Below, one piece after another: positions 5,024 to 6,307 of a stretch of DNA of 6,307 nucleotides. The notes under the pieces were generated by a model, which searched no databases, was not told the origin of the DNA, and was given only the letters and a program-made list of their open reading frames with translations. Positions within the stretch are counted from its first letter, which is position 1, and every line of letters begins with the position of its first letter. Both the position numbers and the translations under genes were made by a program. Source of the stretch: CAYLYM01 sp964387645 (lineage in GTDB: Bacteria; Calditrichota; Calditrichia; RBG-13-44-9); contig CAYLYM010000160.1 in the NCBI GenBank assembly GCA_964387645.1, positions 1 through 6,307 of the forward strand, in the 5' to 3' direction.

Positions 5024-6307
5024 CTATTTAAATGTTTTAAAAAATTTATAATTTAAACTAACCATATATCGTCGAGTATCATATTTAGTAGAAATAAATG
5101 AAGTAAAATCTTCACGATTCGTAATTTCTTTTTCATATTTTAGGGTATTAAAAACATCGGTAATTTTTAAAATTATACTTCCTTTATTCTTTAAAAAATC
5201 TCTCTTGATCCCTAAATCAACAGAAAATTGCCCATAGGTTTTCCCTGCCCAGGTAATTCTTGGAGAATTATATCTTGAAATTATTTGTAATTTATAATCG
5301 CTTAATAAACGTAAATCATTAAATAATTTAGATATCAAAACAATTTGTTCATGTTTTCCCGAATTTTTACTAGTCCGATTGTTTATAACACTATTAAAAC
5401 AAGTTAAGTTAATTTTAAAATTCCAAAAATTTCTGATATCTACTGAAGAAATAAGTTCCACACCCAACGAACTACCTTCACTTAAATTCGCTGATGTAGA
5501 GTTTGTCACACCATCCTCATCCACTTCAACTAAAGTACCAATAATATCAAAAATTCGTTTATAAAAAAGAGTACTATTTAGTGTTAAATGATTATTAATA
5601 AAGGAATGAGCAACTTCAAATGAATGAATATATTCTGGTCTAAGTGCAGGATTACCAGAACGAATAAAATAAGGATTAGAATAAATAATATAAGGATTTA
5701 GTTTTCTATATGGAGGAGGATTAACTCTTTTACTGTAAGAGAAAGATATAGATTGTGTCTTTGTTAAATTTCTCCCAATTTGAAAAGATGGGAGGATATT
5801 AAAATATTTATTTTCATATGTAAGTTGAGTAAATTTGTCTATTGGTTTAAGAAAAACTTTTTCAAATCGACTACCTATCATATAATTAAATTCGTGAAAT
5901 TGAAAAGAAAGCATAAAATAAATACCGTTCATTAATTCTTCGTAATCGAAATTATTGCTACGGAGTAAATTCTCAATCCATAGCCCACTTTCATTATCAT
6001 AATCATTATAATCCGACAACAAATTATTTTTTACATAGGATAATTTATAACCAGTTTCTAATAAACATTTTTTTGAAATAGGGTGTGAATAATCTAATTG
6101 AATAGAACTTAATCGTTTTTTTTCGTCAGTTAGTATTTGTTCAATCTTCTGGTTACCTTTCCTGGTCGAATCAATATTATAATTTTGATTAAACTGATCA
6201 ACCGTTTGAAAAGAAAAAGTTTTATTATGAACAGCCGCAATTACAAATTCTTGTTTATCTTTTTTAAACTGTTTTTTATATTTAAAAGAAAATTCATACG
6301 AATTCCT
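5024..6307 (-). CDS. TonB-dependent receptor-type outer-membrane beta-barrel protein, C-terminal part (5' end outside the window)
   Basis: The frame is open from the stop codon TAG at 5024-5026 to the window edge, giving 427 residues of the C-terminal barrel. A TTG at 6022 has been taken as a possible start, but the coding frame continues through it for 95 more codons, so the gene is truncated by the window and not short. Typical features of the OMP_b-brl_3-like group are visible: IQLDYSHPISKKCLLETGYK early on, then FNYMIGSRFE, NILPSFQIG, ISFSYSKRVNPPPYRKLNP, YSNPYFIRSGNPALRPEY, SFEVAHSF and LTLNSTLFYKR. Alternating aromatic strands continue to the end (KITDVFNT, RRYMVSLNYKF). The last strand is followed by KTFK, not by the usual terminal Phe or Trp. 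The plug and TonB box would lie upstream. These proteins move ligands such as iron chelates or oligomers across the outer membrane; the ligand here is unknown. It is not an obvious SusC homologue, and no SusD gene follows it. Confidence 0.9.
   Translation of the reverse strand, partial: RNSYEFSFKYKKQFKKDKQEFVIAAVHNKTFSFQTVDQFNQNYNIDSTRKGNQKIEQILTDEKKRLSSIQLDYSHPISKKCLLETGYKLSYVKNNLLSDYNDYDNESGLWIENLLRSNNFDYEELMNGIYFMLSFQFHEFNYMIGSRFEKVFLKPIDKFTQLTYENKYFNILPSFQIGRNLTKTQSISFSYSKRVNPPPYRKLNPYIIYSNPYFIRSGNPALRPEYIHSFEVAHSFINNHLTLNSTLFYKRIFDIIGTLVEVDEDGVTNSTSANLSEGSSLGVELISSVDIRNFWNFKINLTCFNSVINNRTSKNSGKHEQIVLISKLFNDLRLLSDYKLQIISRYNSPRITWAGKTYGQFSVDLGIKRDFLKNKGSIILKITDVFNTLKYEKEITNREDFTSFISTKYDTRRYMVSLNYKFFKTFK

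Noticed and set aside
5379..5564. Plus-strand frame of 61 codons inside the receptor gene
   Set aside because: It is antisense to well-conserved barrel strands and lacks a start context.
5024..6022. A complete 332-residue receptor starting at TTG 6022
   Set aside because: Translation continues in frame to the window edge and the extra 95 residues carry family-like barrel sequence, so the TTG is internal.

Overview
The window is AT-rich and carries four protein genes, all on the minus strand. In order of transcription, from high to low coordinates, they are: the C-terminal part of an outer-membrane beta-barrel receptor of the TonB-dependent type (5024-6307, cut by the window edge), a small single-domain cupin (4530-4865), a secreted or lipid-anchored GH29 alpha-L-fucosidase (2630-4165), and a large secreted right-handed beta-helix protein with a C-terminal Fn3-like domain (159-2408). 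I see no RNA genes, CRISPR arrays, insertion sequences or attachment sites.

The receptor family, the FxF-rich barrel and the low GC point to a diderm of the Bacteroidota/FCB group. However, the two secreted-enzyme genes have textbook Shine-Dalgarno sequences (GGAGGAG and AGAGGAGG, about 3-5 bases before ATG). Classical Bacteroidia genes usually lack these. This hints at a less-studied FCB lineage, or at genes acquired from elsewhere; the window alone cannot settle it.

The gaps between genes are 158, 364 and 221 bases. The genes are co-directional but not tightly packed, and each may have its own promoter. Weak promoter-like sequences lie upstream of the three complete genes. A GC-rich dyad sits in the probable leader of the beta-helix gene, and an AT-rich hairpin with a T-run lies beyond its stop. 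The 364-base gap between cupin and fucosidase holds no convincing gene.

Taken together this looks like part of a polysaccharide-use locus. The beta-helix protein would act on a long acidic or fucosylated glycan outside the cell, the GH29 enzyme would remove terminal alpha-L-fucose, the receptor might import products or siderophores, and the cupin might handle a sugar intermediate. Only the fucosidase has a substrate class that can be read from sequence. The pathway is inference, and no SusC/SusD pair or sulfatase is visible here.
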